Shown piece by piece: positions 50,535 to 59,578 of a stretch of 64,000 bases of DNA. Under the pieces are notes generated by a model. That model saw only the letters and a list, made by a program, of their open reading frames with translations. It had not been told where the DNA came from and made no database searches. Where the stretch lies: NCBI RefSeq assembly GCF_024519315.1, contig NZ_JANIIC010000045.1, positions 1 to 64,000 on the forward strand, in the 5' to 3' direction. Source of the DNA: Streptomyces malaysiensis subsp. samsunensis. GTDB lineage: Bacteria > Actinomycetota > Actinomycetes > Streptomycetales > Streptomycetaceae. Each line of letters starts with the position of its first letter. Position 1 is the first letter of the stretch. Both the position numbers and the translations under genes were made by a program.

Positions 50535-51746
50535 CTAACCGCCCCTGCCCGGCGCCCCGGAGCGGCCCGTGGCGGCCAGGAGGGCGATCACCGCGAGGGC
50601 GGCCAGCAGGATCAGCACCAGGAAGAGCACCGTCAGCACGGTGGGGTGGTTCCACAGGGCGAACACCGCGACCGGCACCAGCAGGACCCCCGTCGTCAGT
50701 CCCCGCCGGTGGTCGGCGGTCCAGGTGCCGGCCCGGCCGGTGCTCATCCCATGGGCCACGCCCCAGCGGGCCGCGCTGTCGGCGAGGATCTCGGCCCGGC
50801 CTCGTACCGTGCTCGGCAGCCGCCCCGGGCCGACCAGATAGGCGCCGAGCGCGACCACGACGCCGAGCACCAGCACGGTGAGCACGGTGACCCGCAGGAA
50901 GCGCACCACCGTGTCGAAGAGGACCGAGGCGGCCTCCCTGGACAGCACGCCCGTCGGCACATGGTCGAGGTAGTAGCGACGGCCCACCACGAGGGCCGCC
51001 GCCAGGGCGAGGGAGGCGAGCGCCGCGCCCAGGGCCGCGCGGGCGAGCGCCCGGCGGCGCCGGTGCGCGAGCAGCACTCCGGTGCCGCCGAGGGTCACCG
51101 TCAGCGCGGGCAGCCAGTTGCCGGCCAGGTCGAGAAGGCGGGCCGAGCGTCTGATCGTGTCGAGCCGGTCGGAGTGGAAGAGGACGAGCCGCTGGTGGAT
51201 GTCCGGGATCCCGGTCACCGCGGGCAGCCCGGCGTCCACCAGCTGCTGTCTGACCCGCTCCACGGCGGCGCCGACGTTGAGGGTGACGGCGTGGCCCTCG
51301 ACGCCGACCGGCCCGCCGCCCTTGCCGGTGAGGGCGCCCACGACGGCGGTGTGGGCGGCCCGGTTGGCGCCGGTCCACACGGCGGGGAACTGCTCACTGC
51401 GCACGATGTGGGCGGCCACCTTCCGCACCGCCTGGTCCAGGGCCGAGTCCAGCTGCGGGGCCAGCCCCTCGATGGTCTCGGCGGCCCGTTCCGGAAGGCC
51501 ATGGGCGCGCAGCCAGGAGGCGATGTCGGCGGTGACCTCCCGGCTGTTGTGGCGGATGTCGACGGCCTGGCTGACCTGCTCCACGGCGGTGTTCTGGATC
51601 GCCGGGTCCTTCGCGAGCGGCGCGACCGTCGCCACGTAGCGGTCGGTGTCCAGGACGATGTCATGGACCCACACCGTCAGCACGGACACCGGTACGAGGA
51701 GACAACCGAGCAGGATCAGCAGGGCCGACACGGCGCTTCTGGCCAT
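50535..51746 (-). CDS. Integral membrane protein of unknown function
   Basis: 403 residues from the ATG at 51746 (GGGAG nine bases upstream; another ATG at 51755). A first membrane helix (ALLILLGCLLVPVSVLTVWV) is followed by an outer domain of about 150 residues (DTDRYVATVAPLAKDPAIQN) and three to four further helices in the C-terminal half. It resembles a frequent Streptomyces family with the opening VHDIVLDTDRYVATVAPLA. Function unknown. Confidence 0.8.
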   Translation of the reverse strand: MARSAVSALLILLGCLLVPVSVLTVWVHDIVLDTDRYVATVAPLAKDPAIQNTAVEQVSQAVDIRHNSREVTADIASWLRAHGLPERAAETIEGLAPQLDSALDQAVRKVAAHIVRSEQFPAVWTGANRAAHTAVVGALTGKGGGPVGVEGHAVTLNVGAAVERVRQQLVDAGLPAVTGIPDIHQRLVLFHSDRLDTIRRSARLLDLAGNWLPALTVTLGGTGVLLAHRRRRALARAALGAALASLALAAALVVGRRYYLDHVPTGVLSREAASVLFDTVVRFLRVTVLTVLVLGVVVALGAYLVGPGRLPSTVRGRAEILADSAARWGVAHGMSTGRAGTWTADHRRGLTTGVLLVPVAVFALWNHPTVLTVLFLVLILLAALAVIALLAATGRSGAPGRGG

Positions 51747-51756
51747 GACACCCATC

Positions 51757-52013
51757 TCCCGCCTTCCCCGGCGGGGCCGCATCCCGGGTGACACATGCGG
51801 GTGAGCGGATATGGCCAAGCGGATCAGCGGGCCCGGCGGGCCGGGCGGAGGTGTGGGCCCCGGCGGATCCACGGGCTGCTACGGATCACCGATTCCACGG
51901 ATCGCCGGTTCCCACGGATCCACGCGAACCGGATCCACGCGAACCGGCGGGCGCTCATGGTTCGGCGGGCTCCCGCCGAACCATGGATTCCGGCGCCCCG
52001 GCCGCCTCCTCCG
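51757..52013. other. Intergenic stretch with short direct repeats
   Basis: Repeats of GGATCCACGCGAACC (around 51916-51945) and several CACGGAT words lie here, ending in the strong hairpin at 51956-51985. No gene is supported. Confidence 0.6.
51956..51985 (-). terminator. Perfect 14-bp stem hairpin downstream of the aldolase-like gene
   Basis: CATGGTTCGGCGGG and CCCGCCGAACCATG with a 2-nt loop (30 bp in all), 28 bp past the stop of the minus-strand CitE-like gene. No U-tract; strong stem. Confidence 0.75.
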
Positions 52014-53309
52014 TCAGGACGCGGCCGGAGCCCGCCCCGCCAGCGCGTCGAGTTCCGCGCGGCCCAGGCCCGTCAGCCGCTCGACCTCGGCGCCGTCGAG
52101 GGCCCCGCAGTCCAGCCCGCGCACCAGATGGCCGCTGAGCGCCTTGGCGGTGGCCGGTTCGTCGGCGATGCCGGTGCCTCCGGCCGTACGGGCCGCATAC
52201 GCGGCGAGCCGTTCCGCCGCGGCCTCCAGACCCTCGCGGTAGAACGCGTAGACGGCGGCGTAGCGGGTGGGGAGATGGCCGGGGTGCATGTCCCAGCCCT
52301 GGTAGTACGCGCGCGCCAACGACCGCCGGACCAGGCGGTGGTGGAGCCGCCAGGCGTCGTGCACCCGCTCGGTGGGGCCGACCGGCAGGACGTTGGTCGA
52401 GCCGTCGGAGAGCCGTACGCCGGTGCCGGCGGCGGCGACCTGCATCACCGCCTTGGCGTGGTCGGCGGCGGGGTGGTCCATGGACTGGTGGGCGGCGCCG
52501 ACCCCACAGGCGGCGCTGTAGTCGAAGGTGCCGTAGTGCAGCCCGGTGGCGCGCCCCTCGGCTGCGTCGATCATCCGGGCGACGGTGGCGCGGCCGTCGG
52601 GGCCGAGGATGGCCTGGGTGGTCTCGATCTGCATCTCGAAGCCGATGCGGCCCGGGGCGAGCCCGTGGGCCTTCTCGAACTCCTCGCACAGCCGGGCCAT
52701 CGCGGTGACCTGCTCGGCGTACGTCACCTTGGGGAGGGTGAGCACGAGGCCGTCCGGCAGTCCTCCGGCGGCCATCAGTCCGGTGAGGAAGATGTCGAGG
52801 GTGCGGATGCCGCGGTCGCGTACGGCGGCCTCCATGCACTTCATCCGGATGCCCGCATAGGGCGGCGCGGTGCCCGCCGCGGAGGCGGCCGCGACGAGCG
52901 AGGCGGCGCGGGCGGCCGCTGCGTCCTCCTCGGCGTCGGGGCGGGGGCCGTAGCCGTCCTCGAAGTCGATGCGCAGGTCCTCCACGGGCTCGCGCTCCAG
53001 CTTGGCCCGCACCCGGGTGTGGACGGGTCCGGCGAGGTCGTCGGGGAGGCCGAGGACGGCGGCGAAGGAGGCGGCGTCGGGGGCGTGCCGGTCGAGGGCC
53101 GCCAGCGCCTGGTCGCCCCAGTCGCGCACCGTACCGGCGGTGAGGAGGTCGGCGGGGACGTAGGCGGTGTGGACGGGCTGACGGGTGCCCGGGTCGCCGG
53201 GGTAGCGGCGGGCGAGCTCGGCGTCCACGGCGGCGAGGGAGTCGGCGATGGACGCCCGTACGGCACCGGGCAGGCTGGTCCGCACCGTCTCCTGGGGCTC
53301 AGGTTCCAT
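52014..53309 (-). CDS. CitE/HpcH-like aldolase superfamily protein (DUF6986-like)
   Basis: 431 residues. The fold of citrate-lyase beta/HpaI aldolases is suggested by LRIDFEDGYGPRPDAEEDAA (the acidic motif for the metal), LTLPKVTYAEQVTAMARLCE, GRIGFEMQIETTQAILGPDG (carrying the Glu metal ligand) and LHYGTFDYSAACGVGAAHQS. It may act on glyoxylate- or malyl-type substrates; the exact reaction is unknown. ATG at 53309 with GGAGG eight bases upstream. I associate this sequence type with a Streptomyces family annotated DUF6986. Confidence 0.75.
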   Translation of the reverse strand: MEPEPQETVRTSLPGAVRASIADSLAAVDAELARRYPGDPGTRQPVHTAYVPADLLTAGTVRDWGDQALAALDRHAPDAASFAAVLGLPDDLAGPVHTRVRAKLEREPVEDLRIDFEDGYGPRPDAEEDAAAARAASLVAAASAAGTAPPYAGIRMKCMEAAVRDRGIRTLDIFLTGLMAAGGLPDGLVLTLPKVTYAEQVTAMARLCEEFEKAHGLAPGRIGFEMQIETTQAILGPDGRATVARMIDAAEGRATGLHYGTFDYSAACGVGAAHQSMDHPAADHAKAVMQVAAAGTGVRLSDGSTNVLPVGPTERVHDAWRLHHRLVRRSLARAYYQGWDMHPGHLPTRYAAVYAFYREGLEAAAERLAAYAARTAGGTGIADEPATAKALSGHLVRGLDCGALDGAEVERLTGLGRAELDALAGRAPAAS

Positions 53310-53423
53310 GTCCGCTCCTCCGCCCTTCCGGTATCCCCGCCCACATTCCGCGTTATGGAAACGACAATCCGGAACGCGAAGTTATCCGGACGCTCAACGG
53401 CAGGTCAACACCCCCTCGGCAGA

Positions 53424-53462
53424 CACGGGGCCCCGTACGCGCATCGCGTACGGGGCCCCGTG
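53424..53462 (-). terminator. Perfect 18-bp stem hairpin downstream of etfBA
   Basis: CACGGGGCCCCGTACGCG and CGCGTACGGGGCCCCGTG with the 3-nt loop CAT, 28 bp past the etfA stop. A very stable terminator. Confidence 0.85.
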
Positions 53463-53489
53463 GAAACGCCTTGCGGGGACCGCGGGGGA

Positions 53490-54452
53490 TCAGCCCTTGC
53501 GGGCCTTGACCTCCTCGGTGAGCTGCGGGACGACCTCGAAGAGGTCGCCCACCACGCCGTAGTCGACCAGGTCGAAGATCGGGGCCTCGGAGTCCTTGTT
53601 GACGGCCACGATGGTCTTCGAGGTCTGCATACCGGCCCGGTGCTGGATCGCGCCCGAGATGCCCGCCGCGATGTAGAGCTGCGGCGAGACGGTCTTGCCG
53701 GTCTGGCCGACCTGGTTGGTGTGCGGGTACCAGCCCGCGTCCACCGCGGCACGCGAGGCACCGACGGCCGCGCCGAGGGAGTCGGCGAGGGCCTCGACGA
53801 CGGGGAAGTTCTCCGCGCCGCCCACCCCACGGCCGCCGGAGACCACGATCGCGGCCTCGGTCAGCTCCGGGCGGCCCGTCGACTCGCGCGCCGCACGGGA
53901 GACGACCTTCGTACCGGTCGCCTTGTCGGAGAAGGACACGCTCAGCGCCTCGACCGCGCCCGCGGCCGGAGCGGCCTCCACGGCGGCCGAGTTCGGCTTG
54001 ACCGTGATCACCGGAGTGCCCTTGGAGACCCGGGACTTGGTGGTGAAGGCGGCGGCGAACACCGACTGCGTGGCCACCGGGCCCTCCACGCCGGCCTCCA
54101 GGTCCACGGCGTCGGTGATGATGCCCGAGCCGATGCGGACCGCGAGCCGGGCCGCGATCTCCTTGCCCTCCGTGGAGGACGGGAACAGCACGGCGGCCGG
54201 GGACACGGCCTCGTACGCGGCCTGGAGCGCGTCCACCTTCGGGACCACCAGGTAGTCGGCGTACTCGGACGCGTCATGGGTCAGGACCTTCACCGCGCCG
54301 TGCTCGGCGAGGGCCGCAGCGGTGTCGGCGGCACCGGAGCCGAGGGCGACGGCGACGGGCTCGCCGACGCGGCGGGCCAGGGTCAGCAGCTCCAGGGTGG
54401 GCTTGCGGACGGCGCCGTCCACGTGGTCGACGTAAACAAGGACTTCAGCCAT
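53490..54452 (-). CDS. etfA: Electron transfer flavoprotein alpha subunit
   Basis: 320 residues, ATG at 54452. N-terminal adenine-binding-type domain (MAEVLVYVDHVDGAVRKPTL) and the FAD-binding C-terminal domain with GRPELTEAAIVVSGGRGVGG, VDAGWYPHTNQVGQTGKTVS-like motifs and QLYIAAGISGAIQHRAGMQ. With EtfB it carries electrons from acyl-CoA and other dehydrogenases to ETF:quinone oxidoreductase. It lies 82 bp behind etfB. Confidence 0.97.
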   Translation of the reverse strand: MAEVLVYVDHVDGAVRKPTLELLTLARRVGEPVAVALGSGAADTAAALAEHGAVKVLTHDASEYADYLVVPKVDALQAAYEAVSPAAVLFPSSTEGKEIAARLAVRIGSGIITDAVDLEAGVEGPVATQSVFAAAFTTKSRVSKGTPVITVKPNSAAVEAAPAAGAVEALSVSFSDKATGTKVVSRAARESTGRPELTEAAIVVSGGRGVGGAENFPVVEALADSLGAAVGASRAAVDAGWYPHTNQVGQTGKTVSPQLYIAAGISGAIQHRAGMQTSKTIVAVNKDSEAPIFDLVDYGVVGDLFEVVPQLTEEVKARKG

Positions 54453-54534
54453 GGGAATCGCTCTCCTGCGACATGCGAAAGATCTGGGGTAGGGGCGACG
54501 CGGCTCACATGAACTTCTGACCCGCGAGGCAGCG

Positions 54535-55320
54535 TCAGATGAATTTGCGCTCCGCGAGAAAGGCGGCGAGCTGCTTGCCGCCCTCGCCCTCGTCCTTGAC
54601 GATCGTGCCTGCGGTGCGGGCCGGACGCTCGGTGGCACCGTCCACGGCGGACCAGGCGCCCTCGAGACCGACCTCGTCCGACTCGATCTCCAGGTCCTCG
54701 AGGTCCCAGGACTCCACCGGCTTCTTCTTCGCCGCCATGATGCCCTTGAACGACGGGTAACGGGCCTCACCGGACTGGTCGGTCACCGACACCACCGCCG
54801 GCAGCCGCGCCTCCAGCTGCTCGGTCGCGGTGTCCCCGTCACGGCGCCCCTTCACGGTGCCGTCCTCGACCGACACCTCCGCCAGCAGCGACACCTGCGG
54901 GACGCCCAGGCGCTCCGCCAGCATCGCCGGGAGCACACCCATGGTGCCGTCGGTGGAGGCCATCCCGCAGACCACCAGGTCATAGCCGGTCTTCTCGATG
55001 GCCTTGGCCAGCACCAGCGAGGTGCCCAGCGCATCGGTGCCGTGCAGATCGTCGTCCTCGACGTGCACGGCCTTGTCCGCACCCATCGACAGCGCCTTGC
55101 GCAGCGCGTCCTTGGCGTCCTCCGGACCGACGGTCAGCACGGTGATCTCGGCGTCGTCGGCCTCATCGGCGATCTGGAGAGCCTGCTCGACCGCGTACTC
55201 GTCCAGCTCCGAGAGCAGGCCGTCCACATCGTCGCGATCGACGGTCAGGTCTTCGGCGAAGTGCCGGTCGCCGGTGGCGTCGGGCACGTACTTAACACAG
55301 ACAACGATCCTCAAGCTCAC
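54535..55320 (-). CDS. etfB: Electron transfer flavoprotein beta subunit
   Basis: 261 residues, GTG at 55320. VVCVKYVPDATGDRHFAEDL, the AMP-binding DGTMGVLPAMLAERLGVP and the beta-subunit signature around VSVTDQSGEARYPSFKGIMA. Forms the ETF heterodimer with EtfA. Transcribed from the shared operator/-10 module at 55450-55466, with a leader of about 120 nt. Confidence 0.97.
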   Translation of the reverse strand: MSLRIVVCVKYVPDATGDRHFAEDLTVDRDDVDGLLSELDEYAVEQALQIADEADDAEITVLTVGPEDAKDALRKALSMGADKAVHVEDDDLHGTDALGTSLVLAKAIEKTGYDLVVCGMASTDGTMGVLPAMLAERLGVPQVSLLAEVSVEDGTVKGRRDGDTATEQLEARLPAVVSVTDQSGEARYPSFKGIMAAKKKPVESWDLEDLEIESDEVGLEGAWSAVDGATERPARTAGTIVKDEGEGGKQLAAFLAERKFI

Positions 55321-55449
55321 GCCGGCTCTCCTACTGCATCGTCTCTACCGAGCTGCCTTGTTGCTGGCAGCATAGGCGCCTTCGGGGGGCGGGACCCGGG
55401 CGGTACCGCGGGCGGTTTCCTGCCGGGGCGGCCCATGCACCGCAGCGAA

Positions 55450-55466
55450 ATATTACTCGTCAGTAC
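55450..55466 (-). promoter_or_regulatory. Operator and TAATAT -10 box for etfBA
   Basis: On the minus strand GTACTGACGAGTAA (55466-55453) overlaps TAATAT (55455-55450). It matches the module before the DUF4442 gene at 14 of 17 positions, so both transcripts probably obey one regulator. Confidence 0.6.
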
Positions 55467-55584
55467 ACCCAGCTCATTCCCCGGATGCAAGCCGCTTGAA
55501 CTGTGACCTTGCCAACGGCCGCGATCAGCCGCGGGAGTACGGGCCGATCAGCGGCGGGAGTGCGCGCCGGCGGGCGGGCGCGGC

Positions 55585-56091
55585 TCAGTCCCGGAGCGTG
55601 TTGAAGCGGCCCTGGTGGTAGAGCAGCGGACGGCCCGCCCCGGCCGCGGTACCGGTGGTCACCTCGCCGATCAGCACCCGGTGGTCCCCGGCCGGTATCC
55701 GGGCCACCAGCCGGCACACCAGCCACGCCAGCACCCCGTCGAGCACCGGTACGCCCTCCGGTCCCGAGTGCCAGCGGGTGGCAGGTCCGAAGCGGTCGGC
55801 ACCGCTGCGCGCGAAGGTCGCGGCCAGCTCCCGCTGGTGCTCGCCCAGGATGTGGACGCCGACGTACTCGCTCTCGGAGAGCACCGGCCAGCTCGAGGAG
55901 TCGGTGCCCACTCCGAAGGAGAGCAGCGGCGGCTCGGCGGCGACGGAGGAGAGGGAGGTGGCGGTGAAGCCTACGGGGCGGCTGCCCCGGGCGGTGATCA
56001 CAGCGACGCCGGAGGCGTGCCGGCGGAAGACGGAGCGGAAGATGTCGGTCGTCGCGATCGGGGACGTGCCGAGGTCATGCGTTGCCGTCAT
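55585..56091 (-). CDS. Flavin reductase family protein
   Basis: 168 residues of the split-barrel flavin reductase-like fold: FRRHASGVAVITARGSRPVG, FTATSLSSVAAEPPLLSFGV and GDHRVLIGEV. These proteins supply reduced FMN/FAD to a monooxygenase or bind flavin or heme; no monooxygenase gene is adjacent. ATG at 56091. Confidence 0.88.
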   Translation of the reverse strand: MTATHDLGTSPIATTDIFRSVFRRHASGVAVITARGSRPVGFTATSLSSVAAEPPLLSFGVGTDSSSWPVLSESEYVGVHILGEHQRELAATFARSGADRFGPATRWHSGPEGVPVLDGVLAWLVCRLVARIPAGDHRVLIGEVTTGTAAGAGRPLLYHQGRFNTLRD

Positions 56092-56284
56092 GGGGTCGTC
56101 CTTCTGCCGGAGGGTACGGGCGGGGGCGGTGCTTGTCGTCGTTCACTCACCCGCCCGGACACCGCGCGCCCGCGACCCGCACCAGGTCCATGTGCGCACA
56201 TCCGTAGAGAAGCAGTCCAGGCAGCATGACGTTCACCCTGGCCACGCCGGGTGCGGACCGTCAAGTGGGGCCGGGCTCGGTAGC

Positions 56285-56749
56285 TCACACGGCTTCACCC
56301 AGAGCGGCGATCACATCGGCTCGGCGCGGCTGCCCGGAGGCCCGCCGTACGATCCGCCCGGCGGCGTCGAGCACCAGCACGGTGGGGGTACGGGCGATGC
56401 CCAGCGCCCGAACGAGCTCCAGCCGGGACTCGGCGTCGATCTCGATATGCGCCACGCCGGCCACCATCGCGGCCACTTCGGACAGCGTCCGCCGGGTGGC
56501 CCGGCAGGGCTGGCAGAATGCGCTGGAGAACTGGACCAGCGTCGCCCGCTCGCCCAGCTCCGCGTCCAGCTCGGCGGCGCCCAGCCGCCGGCTCCCGTCG
56601 CCGTCTCGCACCTGTCTCCTCCCGGTCGGGCCTCCCTCGTGCAGCGTCCTGGACGCCCCGGAGATTCCCCGCCGGCCCTCCGACGTGATGAGGATCTCCC
56701 GGCCGGGAGGCGCCGCCCGGTAGCACAAAGGGATGACATCGGGCACCAT
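56285..56749 (-). CDS. Thioredoxin-fold protein
   Basis: Up to 154 residues. A thioredoxin domain with VQFSSAFCQPCRATRRTLSE (active site CQPC) and the cis-Pro in RTPTVLVLDAAGRIVRRASG. The first 50 residues are not typical of thioredoxins and contain no membrane segment; the start may be further in. Probably a cytosolic disulfide reductase. Confidence 0.85.
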   Translation of the reverse strand: MVPDVIPLCYRAAPPGREILITSEGRRGISGASRTLHEGGPTGRRQVRDGDGSRRLGAAELDAELGERATLVQFSSAFCQPCRATRRTLSEVAAMVAGVAHIEIDAESRLELVRALGIARTPTVLVLDAAGRIVRRASGQPRRADVIAALGEAV

Positions 56750-56829
56750 CTGCCAGAAGCCGGAAACCTACGGCCGCGTAACTTCCGCCGGGAGAACCCT
56801 CCCAAGGGCATACGGATGAAGGGTCCTCA

Positions 56830-57561
56830 ATGGCAGAGCTCGTCTACCCCCCGGTGATCGGCGTCGCCCGCACCATGTTCAAGGCGCTCGATCTGCGCTT
56901 CGACATCAAGGGCACCGAGAACGTCCCGGAGCGGGGCGGCGCGGTTCTGGTGAGCAACCACATCGGCTATCTCGACTTCGTCTTCTGCGGGCTGACCACC
57001 CGTCCGGCGAAGCGGCTGGTGCGGTTCATGGCGAAGGAGTCGGTCTTCCGGCACAAGGTCTCCGGGCCGCTGATGCGCGCGATGAAGCACATTCCGGTGG
57101 ACCGCGCGGCGGGCATGGACGCGTACAGGCACGCCCTGAAGTCGCTGCGCTCCGGCGAGATCGTCGGCGTCTTCCCGGAGGCGACGATCTCGCAGTCCTT
57201 CACCCTCAAGAACTTCAAGTCGGGCGCGGCCCGGCTGGCGCAGGAGGCGGGGGTCCCGCTGCTGCCGATGGCTCTGTGGGGCACACAGCGGCTGTGGACC
57301 AAGGGCCACAAGCGGGCGCTGGGCCGCCACCATTTCCCGATCACGATGCGGGTCGGCGAGCCGATGGAGGCCGACCCGACCGAGCCCTCGGACACCCTGA
57401 CCGAGCGGCTGCGCACCCGGGTGCAGGACCTGCTGGAAGCGGCGCAGCGGGCGTATCCGGTGCGGCCCAAGGGCCCGGAGGACACCTGGTGGGTCCCGGC
57501 CCATCTGGGCGGCACCGCCCCCACCCCGGCCGAGGCCGTGGCCCTGGACCGGCGCCGGTAG
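56830..57561 (+). CDS. 1-acyl-glycerol-3-phosphate acyltransferase (PlsC family)
   Basis: 243 residues. NHx4D motif in VSNHIGYLDFVF, FPEATIS (the FPEGTRS-type block) and PLLPMALWGTQRLW. Adds an acyl chain to lysophosphatidate or related lipids at the membrane; the exact lipid is not shown. Confidence 0.92.
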   Translation: MAELVYPPVIGVARTMFKALDLRFDIKGTENVPERGGAVLVSNHIGYLDFVFCGLTTRPAKRLVRFMAKESVFRHKVSGPLMRAMKHIPVDRAAGMDAYRHALKSLRSGEIVGVFPEATISQSFTLKNFKSGAARLAQEAGVPLLPMALWGTQRLWTKGHKRALGRHHFPITMRVGEPMEADPTEPSDTLTERLRTRVQDLLEAAQRAYPVRPKGPEDTWWVPAHLGGTAPTPAEAVALDRRR

Positions 57562-57581
57562 GCCGGTGGCCGGACCGGCGC

Positions 57582-57627
57582 CCGATCCGCCGGTGACGCA
57601 AACTCACGGCCGATCCGCCGGTGACGC
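57582..57627. repeat. 18-bp direct repeat between convergent genes
   Basis: CCGATCCGCCGGTGACGC occurs at 57582-57599 and 57610-57627, each followed by ACTCACGG. No function visible. Confidence 0.8.
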
Positions 57628-57684
57628 GGAGACTCACGGGCGGGCCCCGGCGGCCCGCCCGGCGCGCGTATTTCCGGACAGGGG

Positions 57685-58746
57685 CTAGCGGCCCATCTCC
57701 TCCTTGAGGGCGGTGATGAAGCCGTCCACGTCCTCCTCCGTGGTGTCGAAGGAGCACATCCAGCGCACATCGCCCGCGGTCTCGTCCCAGAAATAGAAGC
57801 GGTAGCGCTTCTGGAGGCGTTCGCTCACCTCGTGCGGGAGGCGGGCGAAGACCGCGTTGGCCTGGACCGGGTGGAGGATCTTCACTCCGTCCACCGAGCG
57901 CACGCCGTCGGCCAGCCGCCGGGCCATGGTGTTGGCGTGGCGGGCGCTGCGCAGCCACAGGTCGCGGGCGAGCAGCGCCTCCAGCTGGACGGAGATGAAC
58001 CGCATCTTGGACGCCAGCTGCATGGACAGCTTGCGCAGATGCTTCATGGCGCCCACCGCGTCCGGATCGAGGACGACGACGGCCTCGCCGAAGAGCATTC
58101 CGTTCTTGGTGCCGCCGAAGGACACGATGTCGACGCCCGCCGCGTTGGTGAACGCGCGCATCGGCACGTCCAGCGCCGCGGCCGCGTTGGCTATCCGGGC
58201 GCCGTCGAGGTGGACCTTCATCCCGCGCTCATGGGCGTGGTCACAGATGGCGCGGATCTCGTCCACCGTGTAGACGGTGCCGAGCTCGGTGTTCTGGGCG
58301 ATCGAGACGACCTGCGGCATCGCCCGGTGCTCATCGTCCCAGCCCCACGCCTGGCGGTCGATGAGCTCGGGGGTGAGCTTGCCGTCCTCGGTGGGGACGG
58401 TGAGCAGCTTCAGCCCGCCGACGCGCTCGGGCGCCCCGCACTCGTCGACGTTGATATGGGCGCTCTCGGCGCAGATGACCGCGCCCCAGCGGTCGGTGAG
58501 GGCCTGGAGCGCGACGACGTTGGACCCGGTTCCGTTGAAGACCGGGAACGCCTGCGCGTGCGGGCCGAAGTGGCTGCGCATGACGAACTGGAGATGCGCG
58601 GTGTAGTCGTCCTCGCCGTAGGAGACCTGATGGCCTTCGTTGGCGAGGGCGAGCGCGGCGAGGATCTCCGGGTGGACGCCGGCGTAGTTGTCGCTGGCGA
58701 AGCCGCGTACCTCGGGATCGTGGTGGCGGCGGGCGTCGGTCCTCAC
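57685..58746 (-). CDS. Threonine aldolase family (beta-eliminating lyase) PLP enzyme
   Basis: 353 residues from the GTG at 58746, whose first bases overlap the SDR stop (GTGA). FASDNYAGVHPEILAALALA, KVHLDGARIANAAAAL (Asp binding the PLP ring) and the Schiff-base Lys in VDIVSFGGTKNGMLFGEA. Low-specificity L-threonine aldolase activity (glycine plus aldehyde) is expected. Third gene of an operon with the SDR and DUF6421 genes, so its natural substrate may be special. Confidence 0.9.
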   Translation of the reverse strand: MRTDARRHHDPEVRGFASDNYAGVHPEILAALALANEGHQVSYGEDDYTAHLQFVMRSHFGPHAQAFPVFNGTGSNVVALQALTDRWGAVICAESAHINVDECGAPERVGGLKLLTVPTEDGKLTPELIDRQAWGWDDEHRAMPQVVSIAQNTELGTVYTVDEIRAICDHAHERGMKVHLDGARIANAAAALDVPMRAFTNAAGVDIVSFGGTKNGMLFGEAVVVLDPDAVGAMKHLRKLSMQLASKMRFISVQLEALLARDLWLRSARHANTMARRLADGVRSVDGVKILHPVQANAVFARLPHEVSERLQKRYRFYFWDETAGDVRWMCSFDTTEEDVDGFITALKEEMGR

Positions 58747-59525
58747 GGCTTGGGGGTCAGCCACTGGCGGGTTCCGTTCACTTCCCGGGCGGGCCGGTCC
58801 CAGAGTCCGGTGATGGCCTCGGCCAGCTCCTTGACATCCGTGAAGCCCGCGAACTTCGCGTTGGGGCGCTCCGCCCGCATGGCGTCGTGCACCAGCGCCT
58901 TCACCACCAGGATGGCAGCGGCCGCCGACGGTCCGCCTTCGCCCCCCAGTTTGCGGAAGGAGTCGGCGAGCGCGAGCGTCCATGCCTCGGCGGCGGCCTT
59001 GGCGGCGGCGTACGCGGCGTTGCCCGCGGTGGGCCGGGACGCGCCCGCCGCGCTGATCAGCACATAGCGGCCCTTGCCGCTGCGCAGCAGGGCGTCGTGG
59101 AAGGCGAGGGAGGTGTGCTGGGCGGTCCGGATCAGCAGATTGTGCAGGGTGTCCCAGTCGGCGAGCGGGGCGTCGGCGAAGGTCTTGCTGCCGCGCCAGC
59201 CGCCGACCAGGTGGATCAGCCCGTCGACCCGGCCGAACTCCTTCTCGGTGCGGTCGGCCCAGGAGCGGGCGGCGTCGAGGTCGAGCAGGTCGACCGTCTC
59301 ACCGGTGACGCTGGCGCCGCCGTGGGCGTAGCGCGCCGCGTCCACTGCCTCGGCCAGCCGCGCCGGGTCGTAGTCGGAGGCCACGACGGTGGCGCCGGCC
59401 TCGGCGAGGCGGAGCAGCGTGGCCCGGCCCGCGGGGCCGGCCGCGCCGGCCACCGCCACCACCGCACCGTCCAGCGGCCGCTCGCCCGGCTCGTTCGGGC
59501 TGGGGCTCGATGTCGGTGTGGTCAT
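58743..59525 (-). CDS. SDR-family oxidoreductase
   Basis: 260 residues from the ATG at 59525. Rossmann motif AVVAVAGAAGPAGRATLL (a modified GxxxGxG), DLLDLDAARSWADRTEKEFG, then LIHLVGGWRG and the catalytic SAAGASRPTAGNAAYAAAK (Ser and YxxxK). NAD(P)-dependent. Overlap with the threonine aldolase gene shows translational coupling. Substrate unknown. Confidence 0.88.
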   Translation of the reverse strand: MTTPTSSPSPNEPGERPLDGAVVAVAGAAGPAGRATLLRLAEAGATVVASDYDPARLAEAVDAARYAHGGASVTGETVDLLDLDAARSWADRTEKEFGRVDGLIHLVGGWRGSKTFADAPLADWDTLHNLLIRTAQHTSLAFHDALLRSGKGRYVLISAAGASRPTAGNAAYAAAKAAAEAWTLALADSFRKLGGEGGPSAAAAILVVKALVHDAMRAERPNAKFAGFTDVKELAEAITGLWDRPAREVNGTRQWLTPKP

Positions 59526-59578
59526 GCTCGCTGCCTCCTCGTCCTTCCCCGCTCGGGCGCCGTGCGCCGCCGCGGGGC

